Assembly (NCBI GenBank): GCA_013151035.1
Contig: JAADJB010000036.1
Location: forward strand, 1-61,447
DNA: 61,447 nucleotides
Reading direction: 5' to 3'
Source of the DNA: Gammaproteobacteria bacterium
GTDB taxonomy: Bacteria; Pseudomonadota; Gammaproteobacteria; JAADJB01
Positions within the stretch are counted from its first letter, which is position 1. Every line of letters begins with the position of its first letter. The notes under the pieces were generated by a model. That model worked only from the letters and a program-made list of their open reading frames with translations. It ran no database searches and was not told where the DNA came from. The position numbers were made by a program, and so were the translations under genes. Below, in pieces: positions 27,668-37,701 of the stretch.

Positions 27668-28339
27668 TTATTCCTGCATCAGTACAGCAAACATCTTGCC
27701 TGCTGCATCCTGTTCGGCCTTACGTCGACTCCCACCCTGCCCGGAGACCTCACCAACAATAGAACCGACAACACAATGCACCGTGAATATTTGTGCATGT
27801 GCCGGTCCTTTGGTACTCATCACCTTATACTCCGGCAGAGGTTGTCCCCTTGCCTGAAGATATTCCTGTAATTGAGTCTTTGGATCCTTACCCACATCCG
27901 CGCTTTGCATCTTATCCAGACGACCTTTATACAAGGACAGGATAATATCGCGTACGCTGGAAAAACCAGAATCCAGGTAGATCGCACCAAGAATGGCCTC
28001 AACAGCATCTGCCAGGATAGAAGCGCGACGAAAACCACCACTTTTTAACTCACCGGAACCCAATTCAAGATACTGTCCAAGATCCAGTTCCAGACCGATC
28101 TCACTCAAGGTTTCTTTTTTAACCAGACTCGCACGCAAACGACTCATCTCACCTTCAGTAGCCTGAGGAAACTTCTGGTACAAGGCATCCGCAATGACCA
28201 TACCCAGTATCGAATCACCCAGAAACTCAAGACGTTCATTATTACTGGCACTGGCACTACGATGTGTCAATGCCTGTTGCAGAATCGCATCATCTGAGAA
28301 ATGATAGGCTAATAATTTACATAGTTTAGCAAGGGACAT
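27668..28339 (-). CDS. rnc: Ribonuclease III
   Basis: This 223-residue double-strand-specific RNase has the signature [20 protein letters not shown], which provides the catalytic acidic residues, and [15 protein letters not shown] in the catalytic domain. A C-terminal dsRNA-binding domain follows ([20 protein letters not shown]). It processes rRNA precursors and structured mRNAs. It lies between a DUF4845 gene and era in a tight operon. Confidence 0.97.
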   Translation of the reverse strand: MSLAKLCKLLAYHFSDDAILQQALTHRSASASNNERLEFLGDSILGMVIADALYQKFPQATEGEMSRLRASLVKKETLSEIGLELDLGQYLELGSGELKSGGFRRASILADAVEAILGAIYLDSGFSSVRDIILSLYKGRLDKMQSADVGKDPKTQLQEYLQARGQPLPEYKVMSTKGPAHAQIFTVHCVVGSIVGEVSGQGGSRRKAEQDAAGKMFAVLMQE

Positions 28340-28341
28340 AA

Positions 28342-28713
28342 TTATCGATGTTTAATAAATACTTCTTTACTAAAACTGACAACCGCATCAATATTGCTGA
28401 TCATCTTGACCCTGACCTCATAATCAATCCAGATCCGCATCTTCTCACCGCGTGCATCAATCTTCACATCAGCAGAATTAATGGTATCAACATTATCCAC
28501 ATTAAAGCGTTTAGTTAATGCTTTGCGTACAGCCAACGGGGTCTTTATCTTGCTCCCAGGATCCGATATGGCATTAAAGGCTCGTTCTACTGACATGAAC
28601 TCCATATAAGCAGGCACCAGTCGCATACCCATGAGAACAAAAGTCGACAGCACACCTAACAATAACAACCAACCCGCTGTAGAAACGCCTTTTTGTCTAT
28701 GCATCATTACCAT
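28342..28713 (-). CDS. DUF4845 family membrane-anchored protein
   Basis: This 123-residue protein has one N-terminal membrane helix ([21 protein letters not shown]) and a small exported domain with [14 protein letters not shown] and [11 protein letters not shown]. It fits DUF4845, a family regularly encoded between lepB and rnc in gammaproteobacteria; its function is unknown. An internal ATG two to three codons downstream may be the true start. It is two bases from rnc and three from lepB. Confidence 0.85.
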   Translation of the reverse strand: MVMMHRQKGVSTAGWLLLLGVLSTFVLMGMRLVPAYMEFMSVERAFNAISDPGSKIKTPLAVRKALTKRFNVDNVDTINSADVKIDARGEKMRIWIDYEVRVKMISNIDAVVSFSKEVFIKHR

Positions 28714-28716
28714 CCC

Positions 28717-29502
28717 CTACTCTATTTTTTCGCCAATTCGATCCCAACCAACACCATCACCGGCTGAATCCCAATTCATCCATATTAAAAAGGCCTTACC
28801 CACCAGATTCCCCTCAGGAACCGTGCCCCAATAGCGGCTATCATTACTATTATCTCGATTATCCCCCATCATAAAATACTGACCTTCAGGCACCACAAAT
28901 TCACCTTCAACACCAGGTGTTCGTCTACGGATCAGAATACTATGATTATTGCCTGTCAGATTTTCGACCCTGATTTCAGCACCGGACATAGAGGCATTGG
29001 AACCCTGACCAATATATTGTCCTATCGGCATCTGAGGCATGGGTTTTCCATTCACATAGACTATCTTGTCGTAATAGCCTATCCGATCACCCGGTTCACC
29101 AATGACACGTTTGATGTAATCTGTAGAAGGGTCCTTAGGATAACGAAACACAACCACATCACCTCGTTTGGGTGAATCAACCTCAAGCAACTTGGTATGA
29201 AGAACAGGCAGGCGCACACCATAGGCATATTTATTCACCAGGATAAAATCACCCACCAGAAGAGTCGGCATCATTGACCCTGACGGGATGCGAAAGGGTT
29301 CAGCAATAAAGGATCGTAATATCAATACAATCAGAATAACCGGGAAAAAAGATTTCGCATACTCAACAACAACCGGTTCAGTTGCATCACCATCAACCGC
29401 ATTCAAATTTCTTTTTTTAGCAAAAAAAAGCACATCAATCAGCCATATCAATCCAGTTAAAAATGTGGCTAATACCAATATTGCAGGGAAGGTTAAACTC
29501 AT
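28717..29502 (-). CDS. lepB: Signal peptidase I
   Basis: This roughly 261-residue inner-membrane protease has two N-terminal helices and the catalytic Ser/Lys dyad: serine in RIPSGSMMPTLLVGDFILVN and lysine in YPKDPSTDYIKRVIGEPGD. The motif MMGDNRDNSNDSRYWG near the C-terminus is also conserved. It removes Sec and Tat signal peptides. The ATG at 29502 has AAGGA nine bases upstream and follows the lepA stop; longer open-frame starts overlap lepA and lack support. Confidence 0.96.
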   Translation of the reverse strand: MSLTFPAILVLATFLTGLIWLIDVLFFAKKRNLNAVDGDATEPVVVEYAKSFFPVILIVLILRSFIAEPFRIPSGSMMPTLLVGDFILVNKYAYGVRLPVLHTKLLEVDSPKRGDVVVFRYPKDPSTDYIKRVIGEPGDRIGYYDKIVYVNGKPMPQMPIGQYIGQGSNASMSGAEIRVENLTGNNHSILIRRRTPGVEGEFVVPEGQYFMMGDNRDNSNDSRYWGTVPEGNLVGKAFLIWMNWDSAGDGVGWDRIGEKIE

Positions 29503-29512
29503 AAAAGATTCC

Positions 29513-31315
29513 TTAATTTTTACCAACTTTGAGTACGGCCAAAAATGCCTCCTGAGGGATTTCGACCTTGCCAAAGCGTTTCATACGTTTCTTACCCGCT
29601 TTCTGTTTTTCCAACAGCTTGCGTTTGCGTGATACATCACCACCATAACACTTAGCGGTTACATTTTTACGCAGCGCCTTAACCGTGGTACGGGCAATAA
29701 CCTGGGTACCAATCGCAGACTGAATGGCAACATCAAACATTTGTCTGGGAATTAAATCCTTCATCTTTGAAGCCAGATCACGACCACGGTATTGTGCCTG
29801 ATCACTATGAACAATCATAGACAAGGCATCCACTCGTTCACCATTGATCAACACATCCAGTTTCACCAATGGTGCCGCCTGAAAACGATCAAAATGATAA
29901 TCAAAAGAGGCATAACCGCGACTCACTGACTTCAAACGATCAAAGAAGTCCAGTACCACCTCACTCATGGGTAATTCATAGGTCACCGAAACCTGATTAC
30001 CCATATATTGCATATTTTTTTGCACACCCCGTTTTTCAATACAGAGGGTAATCACTGCACCCAGATAATCCTGTGGTACCAGTATATTCGCAACAATAAT
30101 GGGTTCGCGAATTTCTTCAACCTGATTACCCTCGGGTAGATCTGCCGGGTTATCAATCTGAACCGCATTATCTTTATTATCCAGAATTTCATAGATAACT
30201 GTTGGTGCTGTCGAGATCAGATCAAGGTCATATTCACGTTCCAGACGTTCCTGAATAATCTCCAAATGCAACATACCCAGGAAACCACAACGGAAACCAA
30301 AGCCCAATGCCTGCGAGGTCTCCGGTTCAAAGTGCAAGGCCGCATCGTTCAGACGCAATTTTCGCAGCGCCTCACGCAGGTCTTCATAATCATCCGAAGA
30401 AATCGGAAACAAACCGGCAAACACCCTCGGTTGCACCTTCTTGAAACCAGGTAAGGCTTTACTGGCAGGTCGATCTACGTGAGTCAGGGTATCACCCACT
30501 GGTGCCCCATCAATATCCTTGACCCCGGCAATAATATAACCCACTTCACCCGCAGCAAGCGTGTCCTGGTTCTCACGTTTAGGGGTAAAAATACCGACCT
30601 TATCAACCAGAAAGTTACGCCCGGTCGACATCACTTGTATCTTCTGACGTGGCTTCAGCGTGCCTTGCATCACTCGAACCAACGAGATAACACCCACATA
30701 GCTGTCAAACCAGGAATCGATAATCAGCGCCTCCAATGGCGCATCTCTATCCCCTGCAGGTGCAGGAATCTTGTGCACCAGATCTTCCAGCAGATCATGT
30801 ATGCCAACCCCGGTCTTGGCGCTGACCCGGATGGCATGCTCGGCTTCAATACCAATAATTTCTTCAATCTCGGTAATAACCCGTTCCGGTTCAGCCGATG
30901 GCAGATCAATCTTGTTAAGAACCGCCAACACCTCCAGACCCTGCTCAATCGCGGTATAACAGTTAGCCACACTCTGTGCTTCTACACCCTGAGCGGCATC
31001 AACCACCAACAAGGCACCCTCACAGGCTGCCAGTGATCTTGAGACTTCGTAGGAGAAATCCACATGCCCGGGGGTATCAATAAAGTTCAACTGATAGACT
31101 TGACCATCATCCGCTTTGTAATCAAGAGAGACGCTCTGCGCCTTGATGGTAATGCCACGCTCGCGTTCAAGATCCATCGAATCCAGCACCTGAGAATCCA
31201 TCTCACGATCAGTCAAACCACCACAGGTCTGAATAAAACGGTCAGCAATGGTTGATTTGCCATGATCAATATGGGCAATAATTGAAAAATTCCGGATATG
31301 CTTAAGATCGGCCAT
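29513..31315 (-). CDS. lepA: Elongation factor 4 (LepA)
   Basis: This 600-residue translational GTPase opens [20 protein letters not shown] and contains [19 protein letters not shown] and NKIDLPSA, then EF-G-like domains and the LepA-specific C-terminal domain ([20 protein letters not shown]). It can act on stalled or mis-translocated ribosomes. The ATG at 31315 is chosen over an upstream TTG because AGG precedes it and it matches the family start. lepB follows after 10 bases. Confidence 0.97.
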   Translation of the reverse strand: MADLKHIRNFSIIAHIDHGKSTIADRFIQTCGGLTDREMDSQVLDSMDLERERGITIKAQSVSLDYKADDGQVYQLNFIDTPGHVDFSYEVSRSLAACEGALLVVDAAQGVEAQSVANCYTAIEQGLEVLAVLNKIDLPSAEPERVITEIEEIIGIEAEHAIRVSAKTGVGIHDLLEDLVHKIPAPAGDRDAPLEALIIDSWFDSYVGVISLVRVMQGTLKPRQKIQVMSTGRNFLVDKVGIFTPKRENQDTLAAGEVGYIIAGVKDIDGAPVGDTLTHVDRPASKALPGFKKVQPRVFAGLFPISSDDYEDLREALRKLRLNDAALHFEPETSQALGFGFRCGFLGMLHLEIIQERLEREYDLDLISTAPTVIYEILDNKDNAVQIDNPADLPEGNQVEEIREPIIVANILVPQDYLGAVITLCIEKRGVQKNMQYMGNQVSVTYELPMSEVVLDFFDRLKSVSRGYASFDYHFDRFQAAPLVKLDVLINGERVDALSMIVHSDQAQYRGRDLASKMKDLIPRQMFDVAIQSAIGTQVIARTTVKALRKNVTAKCYGGDVSRKRKLLEKQKAGKKRMKRFGKVEIPQEAFLAVLKVGKN

Positions 31316-31388
31316 TAATACCTGCAATTACACCCGTCACTCACAGGCGCATTTTATTATAAAAAACCACCAGCCTCATTAACCTCAA

Positions 31389-31502
31389 GAGGCGGGGATT
31401 GCTCCTATTTAACAGAGACCGTTGCCCGCATGGACGCGGGCATCGAGCCACCATGGATGGTTTCACGGCGTGTCTCTGATAAACAGGAGCGATTCATGCC
31501 TC
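31389..31502 (+). repeat. 114-bp palindromic element, copy 5
   Basis: This is the most diverged pair of arms (six mismatches in 31) around a standard core with the GCCCGC/GCGGGC hairpin. It lies between the glutaredoxin-like gene and lepA, splitting the otherwise tight rpoE-to-acpS block. Confidence 0.92.
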
Positions 31503-31545
31503 AAACTCACCGGGCACACTGCTTTCAAACCCTGCCGATTATACA

Positions 31546-31794
31546 TCAGAAACCCGTTGGGAAATGCAAATAATCACGCAGAGCCACCTCATCAAGAAAA
31601 TGATGACATATCTCCCCTGATTGCCCCATCAGAACAGGAACCCATTCATTATATTGTTGCCGTAAACTTTCATCGGCATCAATATCAACACAGACCCAGA
31701 CCAAATCCAACTCTTGCTTAAGCCTCATGAGTTGCTGTTCCATATCTTCACATAAATGACACCCATGACGGGTATACAGGGTCAGAACTGGCAT
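31546..31794 (-). CDS. Glutaredoxin-like thioredoxin-fold protein
   Basis: This 82-residue protein has a thioredoxin-fold start with a CxxC pair (LTLYTRHGCHLCEDMEQQL) and the cis-proline segment NEWVPVLM. It fits the small glutaredoxin/DUF836 family found beside degP or lepA in several gammaproteobacteria. Its start overlaps the degP stop by one base (TAATG), so it is translationally coupled to the envelope-stress protease. The redox partner is unknown. Confidence 0.82.
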   Translation of the reverse strand: MPVLTLYTRHGCHLCEDMEQQLMRLKQELDLVWVCVDIDADESLRQQYNEWVPVLMGQSGEICHHFLDEVALRDYLHFPTGF

Positions 31795-33215
31795 TACTCA
31801 GTTACGCGCAATGGAATAAACGTCGACATATCGCCACGTTGAACCAAAACAGGCACCACATCACCCGCTTTTAACTCAGCCTCCAGCATCCTGAAATGCT
31901 TAACATTCCTGATCTTGCGATTACTCATCCGCAGAATGACATCACCCCGGCGAATACCACTATCCATTGCATCACCCGGCTCTAGCCCTTGCACATAAAC
32001 ACCCGTACGCGCCTTACCGAGCTGTTTTTTCTGTTCACGCGTCAAATCTCCCAGACTCAAACCAAGGCGATAGCCATCGGCAGCATCGGGTTGCAGCGAT
32101 GATTCATCACCTTCTATCTGTGCAGGAAGATCACCAATTTTGACCTTTAACCTACGCTGTTTGGCATCACGCAATAATTTAACCAGCACCGTCTTGCCCG
32201 CCTGGGTCGAACCCACCACTGGCGGCAAATCCGATGAGGTATCAATGTTATTACCTGCAAATTGTAGAATAACATCACCCACTTGCAACCCTGCCTCAGC
32301 TGCAGGACCGCCATCAACCACACCCGCTATCAAAGCTCCTTGCGGTTTTTTCATACCAAATGATTCAGCCAGATCTCTAGTCACATCCTGAATCGCCACA
32401 CCCAGCCAACCACGACTAACATGCCCGCTTTTTTTCAACTGCTTCGCCACATCCATCGCCACATCAATCGGGATCGAAAAAGACAACCCCATGTAGCCCC
32501 CGGTACGACTATAAATCTGTGAATTAATACCCACAACCTCACCCGCCATATTAAACAGCGGGCCACCCGAATTACCCGGATTAATCGCGACATCAGTTTG
32601 AATAAAGGGGATATAATTTTCATTCGGCAAGGCACGACGTTTGGCACTTACAATACCCGCCGTTGCCGATGCCTCAAAACCAAATGGGGAACCAATCGCC
32701 AACACCCATTCACCCACTTCAAGCTCAGATGAATGACCAATACTTGCAACCGGCAGATTATCGGCATCAATCTTTAATAAGGCCAGATCACTACGCGCAT
32801 CCGTACCAATAACCGTTGCTTCCAGTTCACTACGGTCATACAGACGTACCAACACCTCACTGGCATCCTTGATGACATGATTATTGGTCAGGATATAACC
32901 ATCGGCTGAGATGATAAAACCAGAGCCCAGTGAACGCGCCTTACGTTGTCTCGGTGCTGCACCGCCTGGTTCAAGAAATCGTTTAAATAGTTCACCAAAT
33001 GGACTGCCTTCAGGAAACTCAGGGAGACCTAGACCAGGGGGCAGCCCATTCATACTCGGTTTTATATTTTGCACCGTACTGATATTAACTACCGCATTGC
33101 GGTTGTTTTTTACCAGATCGGTAAAATCAGGGAGTGTCGCTGCCTGCGACGAAAAAGAGACCAGACAGACTAAAAAAAAAGAGGATAAAAATACCTTGGG
33201 TGAACTCATATTCAT
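31794..33215 (-). CDS. degP: Periplasmic serine endoprotease DegP/MucD
   Basis: This 473-residue HtrA-family protease has a signal peptide ending near SFSSQA and the catalytic triad His (TNNHVI), Asp (RSDLALLKID) and Ser (INPGNSGGPLFN). Two C-terminal PDZ domains follow (GWLGVAIQDVTRDLAE and the region with GDVILRMSNRKIRN). Located directly after rseC, it corresponds to mucD of the algU-mucABCD operon and degrades misfolded envelope proteins. GAGG upstream of the ATG supports the start. Confidence 0.95.
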   Translation of the reverse strand: MNMSSPKVFLSSFFLVCLVSFSSQAATLPDFTDLVKNNRNAVVNISTVQNIKPSMNGLPPGLGLPEFPEGSPFGELFKRFLEPGGAAPRQRKARSLGSGFIISADGYILTNNHVIKDASEVLVRLYDRSELEATVIGTDARSDLALLKIDADNLPVASIGHSSELEVGEWVLAIGSPFGFEASATAGIVSAKRRALPNENYIPFIQTDVAINPGNSGGPLFNMAGEVVGINSQIYSRTGGYMGLSFSIPIDVAMDVAKQLKKSGHVSRGWLGVAIQDVTRDLAESFGMKKPQGALIAGVVDGGPAAEAGLQVGDVILQFAGNNIDTSSDLPPVVGSTQAGKTVLVKLLRDAKQRRLKVKIGDLPAQIEGDESSLQPDAADGYRLGLSLGDLTREQKKQLGKARTGVYVQGLEPGDAMDSGIRRGDVILRMSNRKIRNVKHFRMLEAELKAGDVVPVLVQRGDMSTFIPLRVTE

Positions 33216-33308
33216 TTAAAAAAACCTCTCATTACTATCCCATTAATTAGTTATTCCTACCACTGCCATCCTCGCAGCACTATCTTGTCATCCTAGCCAC
33301 ACCATTTT

Positions 33309-33379
33309 GTCATCCTCGCGCAGGCGGGGATCCATCGTTTTTATATTTAAGATAGATTCCCGCCTGCGCGGGAATGACA
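33309..33379. repeat. GTCATCCTCGCGCAGGCGGGG-type composite repeat in rseC 3' end
   Basis: The segment combines GTCATCCTCGCGCAGGCGGG with a downstream ATTCCCGCCTGCGCGGGAAT palindrome. It forms the last codons and the TGA stop of rseC. Degenerate copies of TGTCATCCT... continue through 33260-33305, and a related copy lies in the PEP-CTERM relic at 11386-11411. Confidence 0.8.
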
Positions 33380-33831
33380 GTTTTCTGCCTGCGCAACAAC
33401 ACCGGTTTACTGATCCTGTTACCATCTGATCGCGCAGAAAAATTTCGAACCAGTGATAAACCCGCAACAAGCCCGGCAATCCCACCCGTCACCACCAACC
33501 ATTCACCTTGAATACCCAGACCTTGCGCAAGATACTGTCCTGCTAATGCAACAATAAACAGCAACACCAGTGGTAATAAATAAATCAGCAATGAACCTAA
33601 TAATAAGGTCTGTTCTTCCAGCCCAATAATTACCTTATCACCCACCATAACCCGCAAATGATTATCGACATCAAGCCGTATCGGCTTACGTCCTAATACA
33701 CGGGATAATGAACCTGTCCCACAGCCACTTTTTGCCTCACATGAAGAACAAGCAGATTGACTTTGAACCTCAACGGTAACGACATCTACCGTTGCTGAAA
33801 TAACCAGTGCCTCTTGTTCCAACACAATCAA
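33310..33831 (-). CDS. rseC: SoxR-reducing system / sigma-E regulator RseC (MucC)
   Basis: This 173-residue membrane protein has an N-terminal beta region with a four-cysteine cluster (SACSSCEAKSGCGTGS) and two membrane helices around residues 80-125 (LLIYLLPLVLLFIVALAG). It matches RseC/MucC, which modulates sigma-E signalling and, in E. coli, feeds the SoxR-reducing complex. The C-terminal about 25 residues (VIPAQAGI onward) are translation of a dispersed repeat. It overlaps rseB by four bases. Confidence 0.9.
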   Translation of the reverse strand: MIVLEQEALVISATVDVVTVEVQSQSACSSCEAKSGCGTGSLSRVLGRKPIRLDVDNHLRVMVGDKVIIGLEEQTLLLGSLLIYLLPLVLLFIVALAGQYLAQGLGIQGEWLVVTGGIAGLVAGLSLVRNFSARSDGNRISKPVLLRRQKTVIPAQAGIYLKYKNDGSPPARG

Positions 33832-34799
33832 TCACCCTTTCTGACCAGAGAACGAACAATTTCTTCCACCGTCCGTAACGGAACCTCACCAACCGCTGTA
33901 ACCGGATAACCGGATATTAACAGAGCATAAATATTCACCACACCCATACTCATACCGCCGGTAAATACCTCATCTTCATCCTGACCCTCCTGCGGATGAT
34001 CGATATAGACAGAGACACTGGCAAGACCATCACTAAAGACCAGGTGTTCAACCCAGTCCTTGCGCATGGGCATGACATGGCGATAATGATGTGTCTTGAT
34101 AAAACCAGCGGGTAAATTAACTGAATGCCAGACAGAATCTGGCATAAGCTCACTAAACTTCGGTTGATGCTTTACATCATGCAAGGCAAAGGTATTCTGG
34201 TCTTCATTAACCTCAAAATAGCTATCATCGATATGATCCAGCACCTCAATACGAGTAAACATAATCTGCTCAAGGATATTGCCACCCACATCCAGTATAT
34301 CTGAACGTAATAATAACCCCGTATCCTTATCCAGCCATAACTTGTAACCATAGCGATAATCATCTTTCGACTGAATACTAAGAACTGTACTCATCTGACC
34401 TGCCATTCGATTATCCGCTAATATTTGCAAGCGATAATAAGGTTTTAGATCGTCCAGTTGACGTCCAAATACAGTGGGCAATGGTGAACGCGGTTGACTT
34501 TCATCAATCATCACCGACTTTTCTTTAGGTAGCACACAGATAACAGAATGGTTACGCCGTATTACCTCCCGCGCCTCGCCCGTTAAGGAAATCAAGCGCT
34601 CCTTTTCACCCTTCTCATTAGCCTGATGAATAATACGCATGGCCTGAATCGCACCATCACCATGATAGATAAATTCTCCGATATAATTCATATTGCGCGT
34701 TGCATCCGACATCCTGTCCAACCACTGTTGTGGCGTATCAGCGGCCCATGAAATCTGCGTGACCAATGCCAACGAAATAATAATTAAACGAATCAACAT
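33828..34799 (-). CDS. rseB: Sigma-E regulatory protein RseB (MucB)
   Basis: This 323-residue periplasmic protein has a signal peptide (MLIRLIIISLALVTQISWA). Its N-terminal domain is LolA-like and the C-terminal domain contacts RseA (WVEHLVFSDGLASVSVYI near residue 240). RseB binds the RseA periplasmic domain and, when it senses off-pathway lipopolysaccharide or porins, frees RseA for cleavage. The gene lies between rseA (six bases) and rseC (4-base overlap). Confidence 0.94.
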   Translation of the reverse strand: MLIRLIIISLALVTQISWAADTPQQWLDRMSDATRNMNYIGEFIYHGDGAIQAMRIIHQANEKGEKERLISLTGEAREVIRRNHSVICVLPKEKSVMIDESQPRSPLPTVFGRQLDDLKPYYRLQILADNRMAGQMSTVLSIQSKDDYRYGYKLWLDKDTGLLLRSDILDVGGNILEQIMFTRIEVLDHIDDSYFEVNEDQNTFALHDVKHQPKFSELMPDSVWHSVNLPAGFIKTHHYRHVMPMRKDWVEHLVFSDGLASVSVYIDHPQEGQDEDEVFTGGMSMGVVNIYALLISGYPVTAVGEVPLRTVEEIVRSLVRKGD

Positions 34800-34805
34800 A
34801 TAAAG

Positions 34806-35372
34806 TTAAGGCTTGCCATCAGAGGAAACCACACGAACATAAGGCAACATACCTCGCACACGATTGGATGAGGCATATTCGCTATGATTCACCAGATACT
34901 GATTTAACCGGGTGTTCTGCTGCAAACGAATCACATCCATACTTTGTCTGTCACTCACTTGCACATAGGCAGGAGATGGTACCGGCAAGGCATCCATACG
35001 CGCCATAGCCGGGGCATTATAGCTCTTTTCCTGTGTCATCATGTTCTGTACCAGCGCAATAGATACCATTGCGACTGATGCCGCCACTGCCAGACCCAAC
35101 ACAGGCTTTAAGAGCGATTGCAGGAAAGCAGACTTATGCTTATCCTGATAAGAAGGCTCACTTGATATCGCCTGTGCGACCTGTGACGCAATGGAATCAT
35201 CCTCATGCATTACCCGTTGTTTTCTCATCACGTCACCAATCATGTGATAACGCGCCCACTGTTGACGCAAGGCAGGATCTCTCTGCATACGCGACATTAG
35301 CAGTTCCTGTTCCTGTGATGAAAGTTCATCATCCACCATTGAGGATATTTGTTGTTTGATCGTATCAGACAT
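34806..35372 (-). CDS. rseA: Anti-sigma-E factor RseA (MucA)
   Basis: This 188-residue protein has a cytoplasmic sigma-binding domain (SSMVDDELSSQEQELLMSRM, RQQWARYHMIGDVMRKQ). One membrane helix near residues 90-110 follows (VLGLAVAASVAMVSIALVQ), then a periplasmic tail that RseB would bind. ATG 35372 has GGAG eight bases upstream and is preferred over a GTG one codon earlier. It follows rpoE by 24 bases. Confidence 0.93.
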   Translation of the reverse strand: MSDTIKQQISSMVDDELSSQEQELLMSRMQRDPALRQQWARYHMIGDVMRKQRVMHEDDSIASQVAQAISSEPSYQDKHKSAFLQSLLKPVLGLAVAASVAMVSIALVQNMMTQEKSYNAPAMARMDALPVPSPAYVQVSDRQSMDVIRLQQNTRLNQYLVNHSEYASSNRVRGMLPYVRVVSSDGKP

Positions 35373-35396
35373 CACACCATCTCCAGATAACTACAC

Positions 35397-35972
35397 TCAC
35401 CCTGCCAGGGCCTGTAATTTATTATCAATCTCATTACGCGCTCGAAAAATCCGGGATCTCACCGTCCCCACTGGACAGTCCATCGTCTCGGCAATTTCTT
35501 CATAACTCAGCCCTTCAAACTCACGCAGACTAATGGCGGTACGCAATTCCTCGGAAAGGCCTTCAATCGCCTTACCGATAACCTCCGCAACTTCATCTTC
35601 AAGCATGATATTTTCAGGTGTTGAAATATCATAAAGTGCACTGGCACCTTCATAAAACTCAGCATCATTCACATCAATATCTCCAGCAGGTGGTCGTCTT
35701 TTCCGCGCAAGCAGATGATTCTTTGCCGTATTAATGGCAATTCGATAAAGCCAGGTATAAAACGCACTATCGCCTCTAAAACCCGGCAAGGCCTTATATG
35801 CCTTGATAAAGGCATCCTGTGTAACATCCAGAGCATCACTGTGGTTATGAACATAACGCATCACAAGCTGCACAATTCGATTCTGATATTTTAATACCAG
35901 CATATCAAATGCCTGCTTATTACCTTGTTGTACCTGTTCCACCAGCATTTGATCAGAACCGCTAACAGCCAT
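35397..35972 (-). CDS. rpoE: RNA polymerase sigma factor RpoE (AlgU)
   Basis: This 191-residue ECF sigma factor has region 2 (FDMLVLKYQNRIVQLVMRYV, DVTQDAFIKAYKAL, FYTWLYRIAINTAKN) and region 4 (LREFEGLSYEEIAETMDCPV, GTVRSRIFRARNEI), matching E. coli RpoE closely. It controls the envelope-stress regulon and is held by RseA, encoded next. A sigma-E-like promoter lies upstream (36001-36028), consistent with autoregulation. nadB is divergent, as in E. coli. Confidence 0.97.
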   Translation of the reverse strand: MAVSGSDQMLVEQVQQGNKQAFDMLVLKYQNRIVQLVMRYVHNHSDALDVTQDAFIKAYKALPGFRGDSAFYTWLYRIAINTAKNHLLARKRRPPAGDIDVNDAEFYEGASALYDISTPENIMLEDEVAEVIGKAIEGLSEELRTAISLREFEGLSYEEIAETMDCPVGTVRSRIFRARNEIDNKLQALAG

Positions 35973-36000
35973 CCACCTCTTTCCTTTACATCTTGCATTA

Positions 36001-36028
36001 AAAGACAGTCATCCCGTTAAATAGTTCG
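36001..36028 (-). promoter_or_regulatory. Putative sigma-E autoregulatory promoter of rpoE
   Basis: On the minus strand the sequence CGAACTA is followed after 15 bases by GTCTTT. This approximates the sigma-E consensus GGAACTT-N15-16-GTCTAA, with the GAACT and GTCT cores intact. The start would fall about 20 bases upstream of the rpoE ATG. Confidence 0.5.
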
Positions 36029-36094
36029 CCTTTGAAGTTAAAAAAGCGATACTATGTAAAGGAACCTGATTACATTACTAGCAATGATACACCT

Positions 36095-37669
36095 ATGCAA
36101 CAAGCTCAACATGATGTTCTTATTATAGGCAGTGGTGCAGCCGGTCTGGGACTGGCACTGCAACTGGCTGACGATGCCAACATAGCCATTCTGTCCAAGG
36201 GCGCGGCATCCGTTGGTAGCACCTTCTATGCCCAGGGTGGCATTGCTGCCGTACAAGACATCAATGACTCGATCGAATCCCACGTCAAGGATACCCTCAA
36301 TGCTGGTGCCGGACTTTGCAATGAAGAAATCGTTCGTTTCACTGTTAGCAAGGGCCCCGAGGTCATCAAATGGCTAGAATCCCAACACGTCCCCTTTACG
36401 GTTGAGGGTGACTCCGGTCATTACCACCTCACCCGTGAAGGTGGGCATAGTCACCGCAGAGTTATTCACGCCACCGATGCCACCGGAAAAGCAATAGAAA
36501 CCTCACTACTCGATCAGGTACAACAACATGAAAACATTCATCTGTTCGAACACCATATTGCCATTGACTTGATCACCAGCGATGATTCAGATAAACGCTG
36601 TCAGGGGGCCTATGTGCTCAATAAAAACCTGGATCAGATTGAGGTATTTAGGGCTAAATTCGTTATTCTTGCCACCGGTGGTGCGAGCAAGGTCTATCTT
36701 TACACCAGCAACCCGGACACTTCCTCCGGTGACGGGATTGCCATGGCATGGCGCGCAGGTTGCCAAATAAGTAACCTCGAATTCATCCAGTTCCATCCTA
36801 CCTGTATGTACCATCCCAGGGCCAAGTCTTTTTTAATCAGTGAAGCCGTGCGCGGTGAAGGCGGTCGACTATTGTTACCCGACGGTAGCACCTTCATGGA
36901 ACAGTTTGATCCACGCGCCGAACTCGCCCCCAGGGATATTGTCGCGCGCGCCATTGACCATGAAATGAAACGCCTGGGTGCCGAATCCTTATTCCTCGAT
37001 ATCAGTCATCGCCCGCGTGATTTTATTATCGAACATTTCCCCAACATCTATGCCAAGTGTATTGAATTTGGCTATGACATGAGTAAGGAACCCATTCCTA
37101 TTGTACCCGCCGCACACTATACCTGCGGCGGGGTCAAGGTTGATCAGCACAGTCATACCGACCTAAACGGACTCTATGCTATTGGTGAAACAGCGCATAC
37201 CGGTCTGCATGGTGCCAACCGCATGGCAAGCAACTCCCTGCTGGAATGTCTGGTCTTTGCCCACTCGGCAGCCGAAGATATCCGTTCAAAACTCAAACAG
37301 GTCGAATTCCCACCGCCCCTGCCGGAATGGGATGAATCGCGCGTCACTGACTCCGATGAAGAAGTTGTCGTCAGCCATAACTGGGAAGAGTTACGCCATT
37401 TTATGTGGGATTATGTCGGTATTGTGCGCAGCAACAAGCGCCTGGAACGCGCCCTGCGTCGGGTACAATTACTGCAACATGAGATTGCCGAATATTATAG
37501 CAACTTCAGAGTCACCAACGACCTGATTGAACTGCGTAACCTGGTGCAGGTTGCCGAACTGATTATCCGTTCCGCCCAGGCGCGAAAAGAGAGTCGGGGG
37601 TTACACTACAACCTGGATTATCCTGATGTGGATGATAGCCAACCCGCCAGAGACACATGTTTGAAGTAG
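36095..37669 (+). CDS. nadB: L-aspartate oxidase
   Basis: This roughly 524-residue flavoprotein oxidises L-aspartate to iminoaspartate, the first step of de novo NAD synthesis. An N-terminal FAD-binding motif ([19 protein letters not shown]), [15 protein letters not shown], the substrate region [20 protein letters not shown], and the C-terminal helical domain ([22 protein letters not shown]) are all visible. The ATG at 36095 is favoured by family alignment; an upstream TTG at 36032 would add 21 unlikely residues. The TAG stop is the first codon of a GGTGCG palindrome. Confidence 0.95.
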   Translation: MQQAQHDVLIIGSGAAGLGLALQLADDANIAILSKGAASVGSTFYAQGGIAAVQDINDSIESHVKDTLNAGAGLCNEEIVRFTVSKGPEVIKWLESQHVPFTVEGDSGHYHLTREGGHSHRRVIHATDATGKAIETSLLDQVQQHENIHLFEHHIAIDLITSDDSDKRCQGAYVLNKNLDQIEVFRAKFVILATGGASKVYLYTSNPDTSSGDGIAMAWRAGCQISNLEFIQFHPTCMYHPRAKSFLISEAVRGEGGRLLLPDGSTFMEQFDPRAELAPRDIVARAIDHEMKRLGAESLFLDISHRPRDFIIEHFPNIYAKCIEFGYDMSKEPIPIVPAAHYTCGGVKVDQHSHTDLNGLYAIGETAHTGLHGANRMASNSLLECLVFAHSAAEDIRSKLKQVEFPPPLPEWDESRVTDSDEEVVVSHNWEELRHFMWDYVGIVRSNKRLERALRRVQLLQHEIAEYYSNFRVTNDLIELRNLVQVAELIIRSAQARKESRGLHYNLDYPDVDDSQPARDTCLK

Positions 37670-37689
37670 GGTGCGTAATACGCACCCTA
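37667..37689. repeat. GGTGCG palindrome copy, overlapping nadB stop
   Basis: This copy reads TAGGGTGCGTAATACGCACCCTA, a full palindrome apart from the two central bases. Its first TAG is the nadB stop codon (37667-37669). It lies between nadB and the convergent GHKL/DUF3883 gene. Confidence 0.88.
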
Positions 37690-37701
37690 CGGGATGCGTG
37701 T

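Noticed and set aside
31422-31721. Small plus-strand open frame crossing an element (starting MPAWTRASSHHGWFHG)
   Set aside because: Similar frames appear in several element copies because the core is open in more than one frame; there is no family match, and the frame overlaps the glutaredoxin-like gene in antisense.
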